Assembly (NCBI GenBank): GCA_021814615.1
Contig: JAKAHZ010000002.1
Span: forward strand, 1-64,000
DNA: 64,000 bases
DNA from: Nitrospirota bacterium
GTDB taxonomy: Bacteria > Nitrospirota > UBA9217
Reading direction: 5' to 3'
In this document: piece after piece, positions 9,509-18,480 of the stretch
Layout: each line of letters opens with the position of its first letter
Position numbering within the stretch: position 1 is the stretch's first letter
Translations under genes and position numbers: made by a program
Notes under the pieces: model-generated
What the model saw: only the letters and a program-made list of their open reading frames with translations
Databases searched by the model: none
What the model was told of the DNA's origin: nothing

Positions 9509-9682
9509 ATTTACTGGGACAAAGGCGATCGAATCCCTGTAACGGCACACCGGCCCCCCGGCCGGCATCGGTCAGGATGCAAAACCTCTGGGCTGCGAAA
9601 GGAGATGAAATGCTTTTCAGCCCCTGCCGATCGTCCCGACAGGTCGTAGAATAATACATTCCCGAAAGGAAAGGTGACTGCA

Positions 9683-10042
9683 ATGAAACACGTTCTCTCT
9701 CTAATAGGCGTTTTGGCTATGACATTGACTGCAGGAATCGTTTATGCTGACGACGATGCCCTCATGATGACTGATCATCGTCCTGTACCGGCTGTTGCTG
9801 CCGAAGGATTCACCTCCGTAATTCCCGCTGACGTGACCGCCCAGGCGAGTGATGAGCTCCCGATCATCGGGTTCGCTACCCCGGATATCGGCACCGTGCT
9901 CTACCAGGATGAGTTCGTCGTCGAGACGGCTGGCTCCGCTGCAGGCGGCGTTCGGAAAACGTCCACTGACACGCGGAACGCCCGGAATGTGGAAATCTGG
10001 GACAATCTTCTCGGACAGCCCGGCGGCTCCGACCTGCCGTAA
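9683..10042 (+). CDS. Small secreted protein of unknown function
   Basis: Signal peptide MKHVLSLIGVLAMTLTAGIVYADD; RBS aggaaagg; downstream of sigma54 promoter. Confidence 0.6.
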   Translation: MKHVLSLIGVLAMTLTAGIVYADDDALMMTDHRPVPAVAAEGFTSVIPADVTAQASDELPIIGFATPDIGTVLYQDEFVVETAGSAAGGVRKTSTDTRNARNVEIWDNLLGQPGGSDLP

Positions 10043-10068
10043 CGGCGGATCGTCGAGGAATCGCAACT

Positions 10069-10119
10069 TGAACGTAGCGGAGGATCCCGTTCTTTAGACG
10101 GGAGCCTTCGCTGCGTTCA
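10069..10119 (+). other. Long stem-loop (22-bp arms)
   Basis: TGAACGTAGCGGAGGATCCCGT-tctttag-ACGGGAGCCTTCGCTGCGTTCA; two wobbles and one mismatch. Confidence 0.6.
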
Positions 10120-10210
10120 GGCCTCTCCTCACCGGGGGCGGCAACGACGCCCTGCACCCGATAGGTGCCACCGATTCGTCGCCGGGATAACACGCGAGCG
10201 TAAAGAGAAC

Positions 10211-10245
10211 AGGCCGTCCGGTTGATCAGGACGGTCTCTTTTTTT
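10211..10245 (+). terminator. Rho-independent terminator
   Basis: AGGCCGTCC-ggttgatca-GGACGGTCT followed by T-run. Confidence 0.75.
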
Positions 10246-10299
10246 CCGAAAAATCTCCGTACCCGCGCAGCTGGCCGCGTGGCGGACCGTACGTCTTCT

Positions 10300-11508
10300 T
10301 CATTTGTTGTCCTCATCCACCGCCTTCTTGACCATCTCCAGGATGCCGGGAATTGCCGCGGTGACCCGGTTCCAGTTCGGGATGAGCGGCGTGCCCATGG
10401 GGCTCTCCATGAATATGGCTGAAGCCTGGACCATGGCGCGCGTGAAGGCCTCCACGGCCTTGGCCTCCTCGTGGCGGTCGAAGACGAGGCCGTTGATCGC
10501 CGCGTCTGCCTCGTACTTGAGCAGCGTGTCCTCGGCGTTGCGAAGATAGGCGACGGACAGGGACTTGAAGAACCCGTCGGAGAAGATCACGCCCTCCGAA
10601 GCAAGGGTACGGAAGATGGATTTGCAGATATCGATGGTCATCTTCATCAGGCCCTGTTCGGGATCCTCCGCAGAGAGCGCCTGGTGCTTGTGCTCGTAGG
10701 TCGCCGCGATGTCCACCTGACAGACCCGGCGGGGCGAGTAGTTCCGGTATACCTCGGCCAGGGACCCCACCTCGAGCCCCCAGTCCCAGGGGATGCGGTT
10801 CACGCGCGCCAGATCGGTGATCATGGCGAACTCGCCCGAAAGCGGGTACCGGAAGCTGTCCAGAAACGCCAGGAACCGGTGCGGCCCGACGAGATGCTGG
10901 AGCGACCGGACCAGCGGCGTTACCAGGAGCCGCGTGACCCTGCCGTGCATCTTGTTCGTCACCCTGCTGTAGAATCCCTTGCAGAAGACGTAATCCAGGT
11001 TCGGATGCGCGACGGGGTAGCAGAGACGCGCGAGCATCTCGCGATTGTAGTTCACGATGTCGCAATCATGGAGCGCGATCATGTCCGACTGCCCCCGCGC
11101 CAACACATACCCGTAGGCAAGCCACGCGGACCGTCCCTTGCCGCGCTGTCCCGCGTCCAGCCCGTTCCTGGCCAGGGTCTCGTAGATCTCCACGATCCGC
11201 TTGCCGTCGTTATGGATGACCTTGACCTCCGTCCGGATCGGCGACAGAAACTGCCGCGCGCGGTCAAACTCTTTCGGCGAAGCCTTGTCCAGGACAAGAA
11301 CGACCTCGCGGAGATAATCCACCTTGGACAGCTCCTGCACGATGCCCGGCATGGCAGGCCCTTCGAATTCCGAATAGAGCGCGGGCAGCACCAGCGCCAT
11401 CGGCCGAACGCGGCTGAATTCCCGGAGCTCCGCTTCGAGCCGTTCCAGCGATTGTTTCCCGATTTGATGCAACGTCGTGATGATCCCCGTCTGGTAGAAG
11501 TCGGACAT
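10300..11508 (-). CDS. Glucosyl-3-phosphoglycerate synthase-like glycosyltransferase (GT81/GT2)
   Basis: ALVLPALYSEFEGPAMPGIVQEL, MIALHDCDIVNYNREMLARLCYPV, PLSGEFAM, WGLEVGSLAE motifs. Confidence 0.75.
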   Translation of the reverse strand: MSDFYQTGIITTLHQIGKQSLERLEAELREFSRVRPMALVLPALYSEFEGPAMPGIVQELSKVDYLREVVLVLDKASPKEFDRARQFLSPIRTEVKVIHNDGKRIVEIYETLARNGLDAGQRGKGRSAWLAYGYVLARGQSDMIALHDCDIVNYNREMLARLCYPVAHPNLDYVFCKGFYSRVTNKMHGRVTRLLVTPLVRSLQHLVGPHRFLAFLDSFRYPLSGEFAMITDLARVNRIPWDWGLEVGSLAEVYRNYSPRRVCQVDIAATYEHKHQALSAEDPEQGLMKMTIDICKSIFRTLASEGVIFSDGFFKSLSVAYLRNAEDTLLKYEADAAINGLVFDRHEEAKAVEAFTRAMVQASAIFMESPMGTPLIPNWNRVTAAIPGILEMVKKAVDEDNK

Positions 11509-11676
11509 GGCCGTCCTCGAAACCCTTTCTGCCGCAAAGTCTCAAAGACGCAAAGAACATTTCGCCAAAAGCCAAAGCATTGGATGTTGCTGTCCTTCGC
11601 GTATCAGCGCCTTCGAGCCGGATGGCATCCGGCCTCTCTTTGAGCCTTCGCGCCTTCGCGGCGAAGATGTCTTCAT

Positions 11677-11834
11677 TCTAGAACCTATCTCATAATAGAC
11701 TTGCAATAATAGTTCGTCATGCCCGCGGAAGCGGGCATCCAGGAAACGTCAGAAAACCCCTGGATTCCCGTTTTCACGGGAATGACCATCAAACAAACAA
11801 AGCATCAGGATTTGATTTTGAGATAGGTTCTAGA
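11677..11834. mobile_element. MITE-like element with 16-bp perfect terminal inverted repeats
   Basis: TCTAGAACCTATCTCA ... TGAGATAGGTTCTAGA; internal gtcatgcccgcggaagcgggcat / ggattcccgttttcacgggaatgac repeats. Confidence 0.75.
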
Positions 11835-12540
11835 CATGTTCGATGTCCTGCTGCTCTTCCTTCCCTGCTTCCCGCCGCGTCTCGCGCTCGATGATCCGCT
11901 TTGCCGCGTCGATGCCGCCGACGCCGAAGGCAATGGCCAGGGCGGCCACGATGCCGCCGAAGATGATCGAAAACGCCGCCAGCACGATGCCCGGCGCAAC
12001 CCTGAGCTCCTCCAGGACCATGGCGAGAATCAGAACCGTCAGGAGCAGCCGGATCGACTCGGCCAGGAGCTTTGCCGCGCGGAATCCGCTGTTCACCGCC
12101 GTGATCAGGACGGCCCTGCTCAGGAAACCGGTGAACACGTACCCGACGACCAGGATGATCGACGCGGAAAGGGCGCGCGGCAGATACTGAAGGAACTGGG
12201 CGATCAGCTGATCGATCGCCGGGACCTTGAGTGCGCTCATGCCGGCGGTCAGGGTGCCGATGATCAGAAGCCAGAAGACGACCGCGGCGAGCGCCAGGGA
12301 GGGCTTTGCCCACAAGTCCCCCTTCCGCAGCATCGACGTCACGCCGATCCGGTCGGCCCAGCTGTCGAAATCAATGGCCTTCAGAAACCGGATGAGCAGC
12401 GCGCGGGAGATCCGCGCCGCGATGATCCCCAGGATCAGGATGACCAGCATGGCAAGCAGATTCGGCAAAAAGGCCGCGAATTTGCCGAACAGCTCGTTCA
12501 ACGGTTCGACGATGAGATTCAGAAAGTCCTTCATAGGCAC
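11830..12540 (-). CDS. Mechanosensitive-channel-like conserved TM helix protein
   Basis: Repeated hydrophobic helices with VILILGIIAARISRAL and IILVVGYVFTGFLSRA typical of MscS-type TM helix family. Confidence 0.7.
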   Translation of the reverse strand: MPMKDFLNLIVEPLNELFGKFAAFLPNLLAMLVILILGIIAARISRALLIRFLKAIDFDSWADRIGVTSMLRKGDLWAKPSLALAAVVFWLLIIGTLTAGMSALKVPAIDQLIAQFLQYLPRALSASIILVVGYVFTGFLSRAVLITAVNSGFRAAKLLAESIRLLLTVLILAMVLEELRVAPGIVLAAFSIIFGGIVAALAIAFGVGGIDAAKRIIERETRREAGKEEQQDIEHV

Positions 12541-12549
12541 CTCCCAGGT

Positions 12550-13809
12550 TCATTGCCAACGGGCGATCAGATAGTCCTTTGCCCGTTCAAACTCGCTGCA
12601 GAGTTTTTCGATCAACGCCTCCGCGTCCTCCTGCCCGAGACTCTCCGCCTCCAGGATGAACGACGCGGTCTTGCCCAGGTAGAGCGGCGTGAGCGATTTA
12701 AGGAGATGCTCGGCGGACAGCTGTTTTCGATGGTACGCGATGGCGTAGTCGTAGATGATGCGGGTCCAGAGCGACGGGGGAAAACGGAATTCCCGGTCCG
12801 GCAGCTCCGCGAGCCGCGTCACTTCAATCAAATCGCCCTTGCCGAGCACGTCCGACCAGATCTCCGTCAGGTTCCGCACTCCTTCGCGGAACACGCCGGT
12901 CATGCGGCCCACGTTCACCTGCACCGGCTCGAGGCCCACGGTATATTCGAACCCGAAGGAAGGGACCGCGTCCACGGTCCGGACGTCCCGCCAGATCGGG
13001 TGATAGGCTTCCATGAGCCCGAAGGCCGCGCTCACGACTTGGTAGAGCATGACCGAGAGATCGGAGCCGGGGTCCTTGGCATCGTGGATCTTGGCGCCCA
13101 GAAAGGATTGGGCCACGGAAAACCGATTCGCGATCGCCGTCGTGGTCATCCAGATGTCGATCCCGAAGCGGGCAACATCGGTCTGCCAGACGTCCTGCGC
13201 CAGATAGAAGGACGCCAGCTTGCCGGAGAATCCGAAATCGCCGCCGATGGGCTGGCGCACGCATTTCCCGTAAAGCGCGCGGGTGAGCGGATACACAATG
13301 CTGTTGGTGATGGTGCCGTCGTATTTGTGCCGGTGATAGAGGGGGGCGACGAACTCGGCCTCCCCGTTCAGGACTGGACGGATGAGCAGCTCGATCCATT
13401 CGGGCGTGATGCTCCGGAGATCGGAATCCACCACCGCGCAGGCCTTTGCCCCGAGGGCATCGGCAATCTCGAAGACGGCGCGGAACGCGCTCCCCTTGCC
13501 GGGAGGCCCGGTATAGGGCATGGCAATCACCGGCGTCGGATCAACGCGGTGATGCAGGAGCAGCGCCGCTTGATCCTCGATCCGCGTCCTCCGCACCACG
13601 TCCATGGTGCCGTCGCGGGACCCGCCGTCGGAATTCACCAGCACCGCCTTCCGGTTGGGGAAATATTTTGCCAGCCCTGCCTGAATCGCCCTGACCACAT
13701 GCCCGATCGTCCGGGCATTGTTATAGCTCGGGATGCCGACCAGGATGTCGGCGGAGCCGATCTGGTCCAGGAATGTCCTGACCTCCTGCCGCTGGGTGAT
13801 CTGTGCCAT
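12550..13809 (-). CDS. Family 2 glycosyltransferase (glucosyl/mannosylglycerate synthase-like)
   Basis: ADILVGIPSYNNARTIGHVV, VLVNSDGGSRDGT, AVVDSDLRSITPEW motifs. Confidence 0.75.
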   Translation of the reverse strand: MAQITQRQEVRTFLDQIGSADILVGIPSYNNARTIGHVVRAIQAGLAKYFPNRKAVLVNSDGGSRDGTMDVVRRTRIEDQAALLLHHRVDPTPVIAMPYTGPPGKGSAFRAVFEIADALGAKACAVVDSDLRSITPEWIELLIRPVLNGEAEFVAPLYHRHKYDGTITNSIVYPLTRALYGKCVRQPIGGDFGFSGKLASFYLAQDVWQTDVARFGIDIWMTTTAIANRFSVAQSFLGAKIHDAKDPGSDLSVMLYQVVSAAFGLMEAYHPIWRDVRTVDAVPSFGFEYTVGLEPVQVNVGRMTGVFREGVRNLTEIWSDVLGKGDLIEVTRLAELPDREFRFPPSLWTRIIYDYAIAYHRKQLSAEHLLKSLTPLYLGKTASFILEAESLGQEDAEALIEKLCSEFERAKDYLIARWQ

Positions 13810-13865
13810 GGCGCCGTGCCTCTGTATCAAGTATACCGGGCGATGCGGGCCTGCGGGCGAAATGC

Positions 13866-15227
13866 CTACTTTTCGATGATGATGATCTGAAGATCCATCA
13901 CGTTCGTTCCCGTGGGACCGGGCTTGAAGTGCGCCTGTCCGCCGCTCGCCGCATCGAGCCGCTGCAAGTACCTGTAGGAATCGTTGTCCGCGAGAAAAGC
14001 GTCTGCGTCAAGTCCGTGCTCGCGGCCCTGCCGGATCGTCTCCCCGTCCACGAACGCGCCTGCAGCATCGGTCGGCCCGTCGGTGCCGTCGGTGCCTGAG
14101 GAGAGCAAGGCGATCCCCGGAACGCCTGCGATCTCGGCCGCAAAGGCAAGGGCCAGCTCCTGGTTTCGCCCTCCCTTGCCCGATCCCGCAACCCGCACCG
14201 TGGTCTCCCCGCCGGACAGCAGGCAGCGGCGTTCTCCCGGCTTCAACGCCTCGCGCGATTTGCGGGCGGCTTGCGCGAGGAACTTCGCCGCCTCGCGCAC
14301 ATCGCCCCGGAGCTCTGTCGTTACGATCTCCGGCAGGAAGCCCTGCCTGCCTGCTTCCTCCCGGGCTGCTTCCATCGCCTGGCTGAGCCCGCCCACGATA
14401 ATGGCCCGGGCCTTCCCGAAGCACGCCTCTCCCTCTTTCGGCGTTTCGGGGACAAAGCCTGATATGCCCCGCATGAGACGATTTCGGACGGCGACCGGCA
14501 CGGCATCGGCAAGTCCGTATTTCCCGATCACCTCCCAGGCCTGACGGAACGTCGACGGATCGGGAACCGTCGGCCCCGAGGCGATAACGTCGAGCCGGTC
14601 GCCGAGCACATCGGAAAGGATCAGGGTGATCAGCGGGGCAGGCGCGATCTTCCGTGCCAGCAGCCCGCCCTTGACCGCGGAGAGATGCTTTCGCACCGCG
14701 TTCAGCTCGTCGATCGACGCCCCGGCCCGCAGAAGCAGGTTCGTCGCGTTTTGCTTGTCTTCGAGACGGATTCCGTCGGCTGGCGCGACAAGCAGCGAAG
14801 AACCGCCGCCGGAAAGAAGACAGAGAACAAGGGTCCGCTCATCGGCGCGTTCGGCGAGCTCCAGGATCCGGGCTGTTCCTTCCACGCCTGCCGTATCCGG
14901 AATCGGATGACCGGCCTCGACCTGCTCAATCCTCCCGAGCTTGCCCGCATGACCGTGTTTCACGATGATGAGGCCGTCGGAGATGCGACCTCCGAGCAGG
15001 ATTTCAACAGCCTCAGCCATGGCTGCCGTTGCTTTCCCCGCTCCGATCACGAGTACGCGCTGGAAGGCGGCCAGATCATCCTGCCTTTCCGCCGCGATGA
15101 GCCGGCCGTTCCGCAGCTGCAGCGCCTTTTGAACGGCAGCGGATGGATCAACCGCAGCGATCGCAGCGCGCCAGATGCCGGTGAGTTCCTTGGTCCTCTG
15201 CATTGGCTTCGTGAGCCGTCCTTTCAT
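13866..15227 (-). CDS. Glycerate 2-kinase, GckA/MOFRL family
   Basis: VLVIGAGKATAAMAEA, LLSGGGSSLL, LSGGETTVRVAGSGKGGRNQELAL, GTDGTDGPTDAAGA. Confidence 0.93.
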   Translation of the reverse strand: MKGRLTKPMQRTKELTGIWRAAIAAVDPSAAVQKALQLRNGRLIAAERQDDLAAFQRVLVIGAGKATAAMAEAVEILLGGRISDGLIIVKHGHAGKLGRIEQVEAGHPIPDTAGVEGTARILELAERADERTLVLCLLSGGGSSLLVAPADGIRLEDKQNATNLLLRAGASIDELNAVRKHLSAVKGGLLARKIAPAPLITLILSDVLGDRLDVIASGPTVPDPSTFRQAWEVIGKYGLADAVPVAVRNRLMRGISGFVPETPKEGEACFGKARAIIVGGLSQAMEAAREEAGRQGFLPEIVTTELRGDVREAAKFLAQAARKSREALKPGERRCLLSGGETTVRVAGSGKGGRNQELALAFAAEIAGVPGIALLSSGTDGTDGPTDAAGAFVDGETIRQGREHGLDADAFLADNDSYRYLQRLDAASGGQAHFKPGPTGTNVMDLQIIIIEK

Positions 15228-16033
15228 CGACCTCTTCCCTGATCCAGGAGTTTCAGCACGGCCTCGTTCCAGCCCGCCGGTCCCTCCCTGCCGGTCTGCA
15301 GAAGGCCGGGAAACGAGAACTGCTCGCGCTGCGCCTCCGGCGGTTTCCTCACCAGCACCGGCCGGTCGACAACGAGAAGAAACGGCAGGTCATTCAGGTT
15401 GTCGCCCATTCCCACGGTAGTGAGCGAGCCGAAGCGCCGGGCGTAAAGTCTGGAGAGCATCGTCACGGCGCGCCCCTTGTGGTGGTCGCCCATGATATGA
15501 AAGAACCGTCCCCGCGTCCAGCGAAGCCCCGCTCCCTCGATTTCCCGCAGGAAGAGATCGTCCGCTCCCGCCTCGAACACGAAGGGCTCGCTGAACTCGC
15601 GCTGCCGGGCGAGCACCGCCTCTTCCCGCGGCAGGTTCGTGAGAACCATGACCTCTTCGGCCGTCATATCGCCGAATCCGCGCACGGCTGCGCCCAGCCG
15701 CAGTCGCAGATCCGCGAACCGCCGCCGAATACTCTCGTAGGGCGTCCCCAGGGAGATCACGTCGTAGCCTTCCCGCGGTATGCCTTCCAGGGGAAAGGGG
15801 AAATAGCCTTTCGGAACGAAGATCCCTCCGCCGTTCTCGGAAATGAAGGGATGCTGATTGCCGAGTCGCGCTCGCCAAACTTCGATCTCGGCCCTCGTCT
15901 TGCTTGACACGAGAACAAGGGGAATCTCCCGCTTCCTGATCAGCTCCAGCGCCTTGCTCGCCTGCTCGAAGGAATACGTCGACGGGTCCAGCAACGTTCC
16001 GTCGAGGTCGGAAAAAATAACCGTCCGGTTCAT
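15224..16033 (-). CDS. HAD-IIB mannosyl/glucosyl-3-phosphoglycerate phosphatase
   Basis: VIFSDLDGTLLDP, SSKTRAEIE, SENGGGIFVP, GRFFHIMGDHHKGRA, GMGDNLNDLPFL. Confidence 0.88.
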   Translation of the reverse strand: MNRTVIFSDLDGTLLDPSTYSFEQASKALELIRKREIPLVLVSSKTRAEIEVWRARLGNQHPFISENGGGIFVPKGYFPFPLEGIPREGYDVISLGTPYESIRRRFADLRLRLGAAVRGFGDMTAEEVMVLTNLPREEAVLARQREFSEPFVFEAGADDLFLREIEGAGLRWTRGRFFHIMGDHHKGRAVTMLSRLYARRFGSLTTVGMGDNLNDLPFLLVVDRPVLVRKPPEAQREQFSFPGLLQTGREGPAGWNEAVLKLLDQGRGR

Positions 16034-17046
16034 TATTTTGTCTCCCGCAACGCGTAGAGAAGATACATGTTGAATCCGTAACCTGCAATCAGCGCGATGG
16101 CATCCCATCCCAGGCGCAGGAAGATCTTCTTTTCGAGCCGGTACGTGAGACTGATCATCGTGATTCCCGTCATGATCACCGCCATGAACGCGGTGATGGC
16201 ATGATTCTGCGACACGGAGGACAGGAGCGACCCGCGGAGATAGAACAGGTCGTCAACTGCGAGAATGAATATGTTGAACAGATTGCTTCCGAGCAGGTTC
16301 CCGATGGCCATATCGGCGGCACCGATCCGGAGAGCAACAAGGGAAACGACCAGTTCGGGAAGCGACGTGGTCATTGCCACGAATATGGTGCCGATAAAAC
16401 TTCTCCCCAGTCCCGTCTCCACAGCAAGACGGTCCCCGAGAAAGGGCAGCCACAGGGCCGCGAAGACGACGACCGCGGCGTTCAGCGCGTACTTGGTCGC
16501 CGTCTCCCGGACGGAAAGATGGTCATAGCGGGCGGCCTCGGCGATCTCGCCGACAAAGGTCGCGATCTTTTTCTTGTTGAAGAGAAATACGCTCCGCATG
16601 CCGATGCCGTAGATCACAATGATCGCGGGTGTATACATGCCGATCCAGCCGATCGGGGGGAGCTGGTCGTGCGCCAGGATCGAAACGGCGGCAACACCGA
16701 TCAGGACCACCCCGAAGCCGGCGGAAAGAACATGTCCGTGCTCGGCCTTGGAAAAGATGGGCGCCGGACCGTGCATGATATCCATGAGCGATATGATCGC
16801 CAGGTTGAAAACGCAGCTGCCCATGATGTCGCCCAGGGCGATATCGGGAGCATCCGCTATGGTGACCGAGCTGAGGCCGGTGATAAGTTCGGGCAGCGAT
16901 GTCACGCTCGCCATGAGGATAAGGCCGATCCAGGCGCGTCCGAGCCCGCTTTTTTCCGCGATCACATCGCCGTAGCGCGCCAGGTTCATCCCTCCGTAAA
17001 CGATCAGCCCGGAGCACAGGGCGAACTCAATCCAGGTCAGAGCCAT
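16033..17046 (-). CDS. CaCA-family sodium/calcium exchanger-like transporter
   Basis: SVTSLPELITGLSS...GDIMGSCVFNL and TSLPELVVSLVAL...GNLLGSNLFN alpha repeats. Confidence 0.88.
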   Translation of the reverse strand: MALTWIEFALCSGLIVYGGMNLARYGDVIAEKSGLGRAWIGLILMASVTSLPELITGLSSVTIADAPDIALGDIMGSCVFNLAIISLMDIMHGPAPIFSKAEHGHVLSAGFGVVLIGVAAVSILAHDQLPPIGWIGMYTPAIIVIYGIGMRSVFLFNKKKIATFVGEIAEAARYDHLSVRETATKYALNAAVVVFAALWLPFLGDRLAVETGLGRSFIGTIFVAMTTSLPELVVSLVALRIGAADMAIGNLLGSNLFNIFILAVDDLFYLRGSLLSSVSQNHAITAFMAVIMTGITMISLTYRLEKKIFLRLGWDAIALIAGYGFNMYLLYALRETK

Positions 17047-18295
17047 GGTCCTCCTTCCTTCCGCCGTGCGCTGTTGGCGATGCATCCGACCGACTGCGTC
17101 CTGCGGCTTCGCGCAGCATGAAACGCATGGCCAGGGGCGCAAGCAGCGTCGTCAGCGCGACGACGAAGACCACGACGGCATAGGACGCATCGTCGAAGAT
17201 CGCGCTCCGCTTCCCCACTTCGGCAAAGATGAGCCCGACCTCGCCGCGCGGAACCATGGCGATTCCCGTCGAGAGTTTTTCCCTGAATCCGCCCGGCGCC
17301 CATATGCCGCTCGCCATTTTGCTTACCACGGCGACGACCGTCAGGACGCCGGCGAATCCCCAGAATGCGCCCGATGTCATGTCGATGGCCCGCAGGTTGA
17401 TCGAGACGCCGACCATGACAAAGAAGACCGGCACAAAGAGATCGATGATCGGCGTCATGCTTGCCTCAAGCTGCTCGGCAAGCCGATGGCTGTAATGGTC
17501 GATGCTCGCTCCCAGAGGGAGAAAGAACCGTCGCGCCAAAGCTATGCCCGCGGCAAAGGAGCCCAGGATCTCGGGAGCGCCCACGCGGTGCGAAATGACC
17601 GCAAGTCCGAGGATCAGCGATACGATCAGCGTCGGGATCATCCCCTTGGTCCGGCCCGAATCGGCCAGTCTCGCCAGAAGGGGCACGAACAGCTTGGCGA
17701 TCACCGGCGCGAGAATGAGAAAGATGAGAATAAAAACGAGGATCCGCAAGGTCGCTGCGATGCTGACGGTCCCCTGCACCGCAAAATCGTAGAGTACCGC
17801 CAGAACCACCACCCCGATCACGTCATCCAAGACCGCCGCGCCCAGCACAATGCGCGCCATGCGGCCGGTATGCCGGTTCAAATCCTTGAGCACGCGCACC
17901 GTGATGCCGATGCTCGTGGCCACGATCGTACCTCCGACAAAGAGCGCGGGGATCGTCGCCATGCCGAACCCATAGCGGGACACCCAATAGCCGAAGGCGC
18001 CGGGGACAACGACTCCCGTCACGGCGACCAGCGTCGACCGGACGCCCTCCTTCACGAGCTGCCCCACATCCGTCTCGAGCCCCACCTCGAAGAGCAGCAG
18101 CAGGATCCCGATCTCCGCGAGCAGGTGCAAAGGCGTTTCGGGCGCGACAAAGCCCAGGACGCTGGGACCGATCACCAGCCCCGCAACCACCTCGCCCAGC
18201 ACCGACGGAATCGCCAGCCGGCTGGCGGACTCCGCGAACAGCTTGGCGGCCAGGAGGATCACCAGCAGTTTGAGAAAGAAATCGGAAGCCTCCAT
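17027..18295 (-). CDS. CPA2-family cation:proton antiporter
   Basis: VLGEVVAGLVIGPSVLG, LLLFEVGLE, VLDDVIGVVVLA motifs; multi-TM. Confidence 0.9.
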   Translation of the reverse strand: MEASDFFLKLLVILLAAKLFAESASRLAIPSVLGEVVAGLVIGPSVLGFVAPETPLHLLAEIGILLLLFEVGLETDVGQLVKEGVRSTLVAVTGVVVPGAFGYWVSRYGFGMATIPALFVGGTIVATSIGITVRVLKDLNRHTGRMARIVLGAAVLDDVIGVVVLAVLYDFAVQGTVSIAATLRILVFILIFLILAPVIAKLFVPLLARLADSGRTKGMIPTLIVSLILGLAVISHRVGAPEILGSFAAGIALARRFFLPLGASIDHYSHRLAEQLEASMTPIIDLFVPVFFVMVGVSINLRAIDMTSGAFWGFAGVLTVVAVVSKMASGIWAPGGFREKLSTGIAMVPRGEVGLIFAEVGKRSAIFDDASYAVVVFVVALTTLLAPLAMRFMLREAAGRSRSDASPTAHGGRKEDHGSDLD

Positions 18296-18480
18296 CGCGC
18301 CTGCACCCCCCCTGTACAAAACAAAAAAGGCCGGCAGAAGCATTTGTCATGCCCTTTGCCAGCCCCCTTTCCCGCGAAACAGCTTTTCGCGAGCGCGTCA
18401 GTCCGCCAAAAAACCCTATGTTCGCTTTTAGTATACGCACGAGAGCATCCCCTGTCAACTGCGTGGATTGTTCCTCGGCA

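Noticed and set aside
9541-9650. Cyclic-di-GMP (GEMM-I) riboswitch
   Set aside because: GAUGCAAAACCUCUGGGCUG resembles GEMM GACGCAAAGCC but the required GGCAAACC strand and hairpin layout could not be matched; kept only as an unnamed structured leader. A covariance-model search would decide.
11836-13890. 684-aa plus-strand ORF
   Set aside because: Antisense shadow of the GT2 and channel genes; low-complexity Arg/Asp/His-rich translation from GC-rich third positions.
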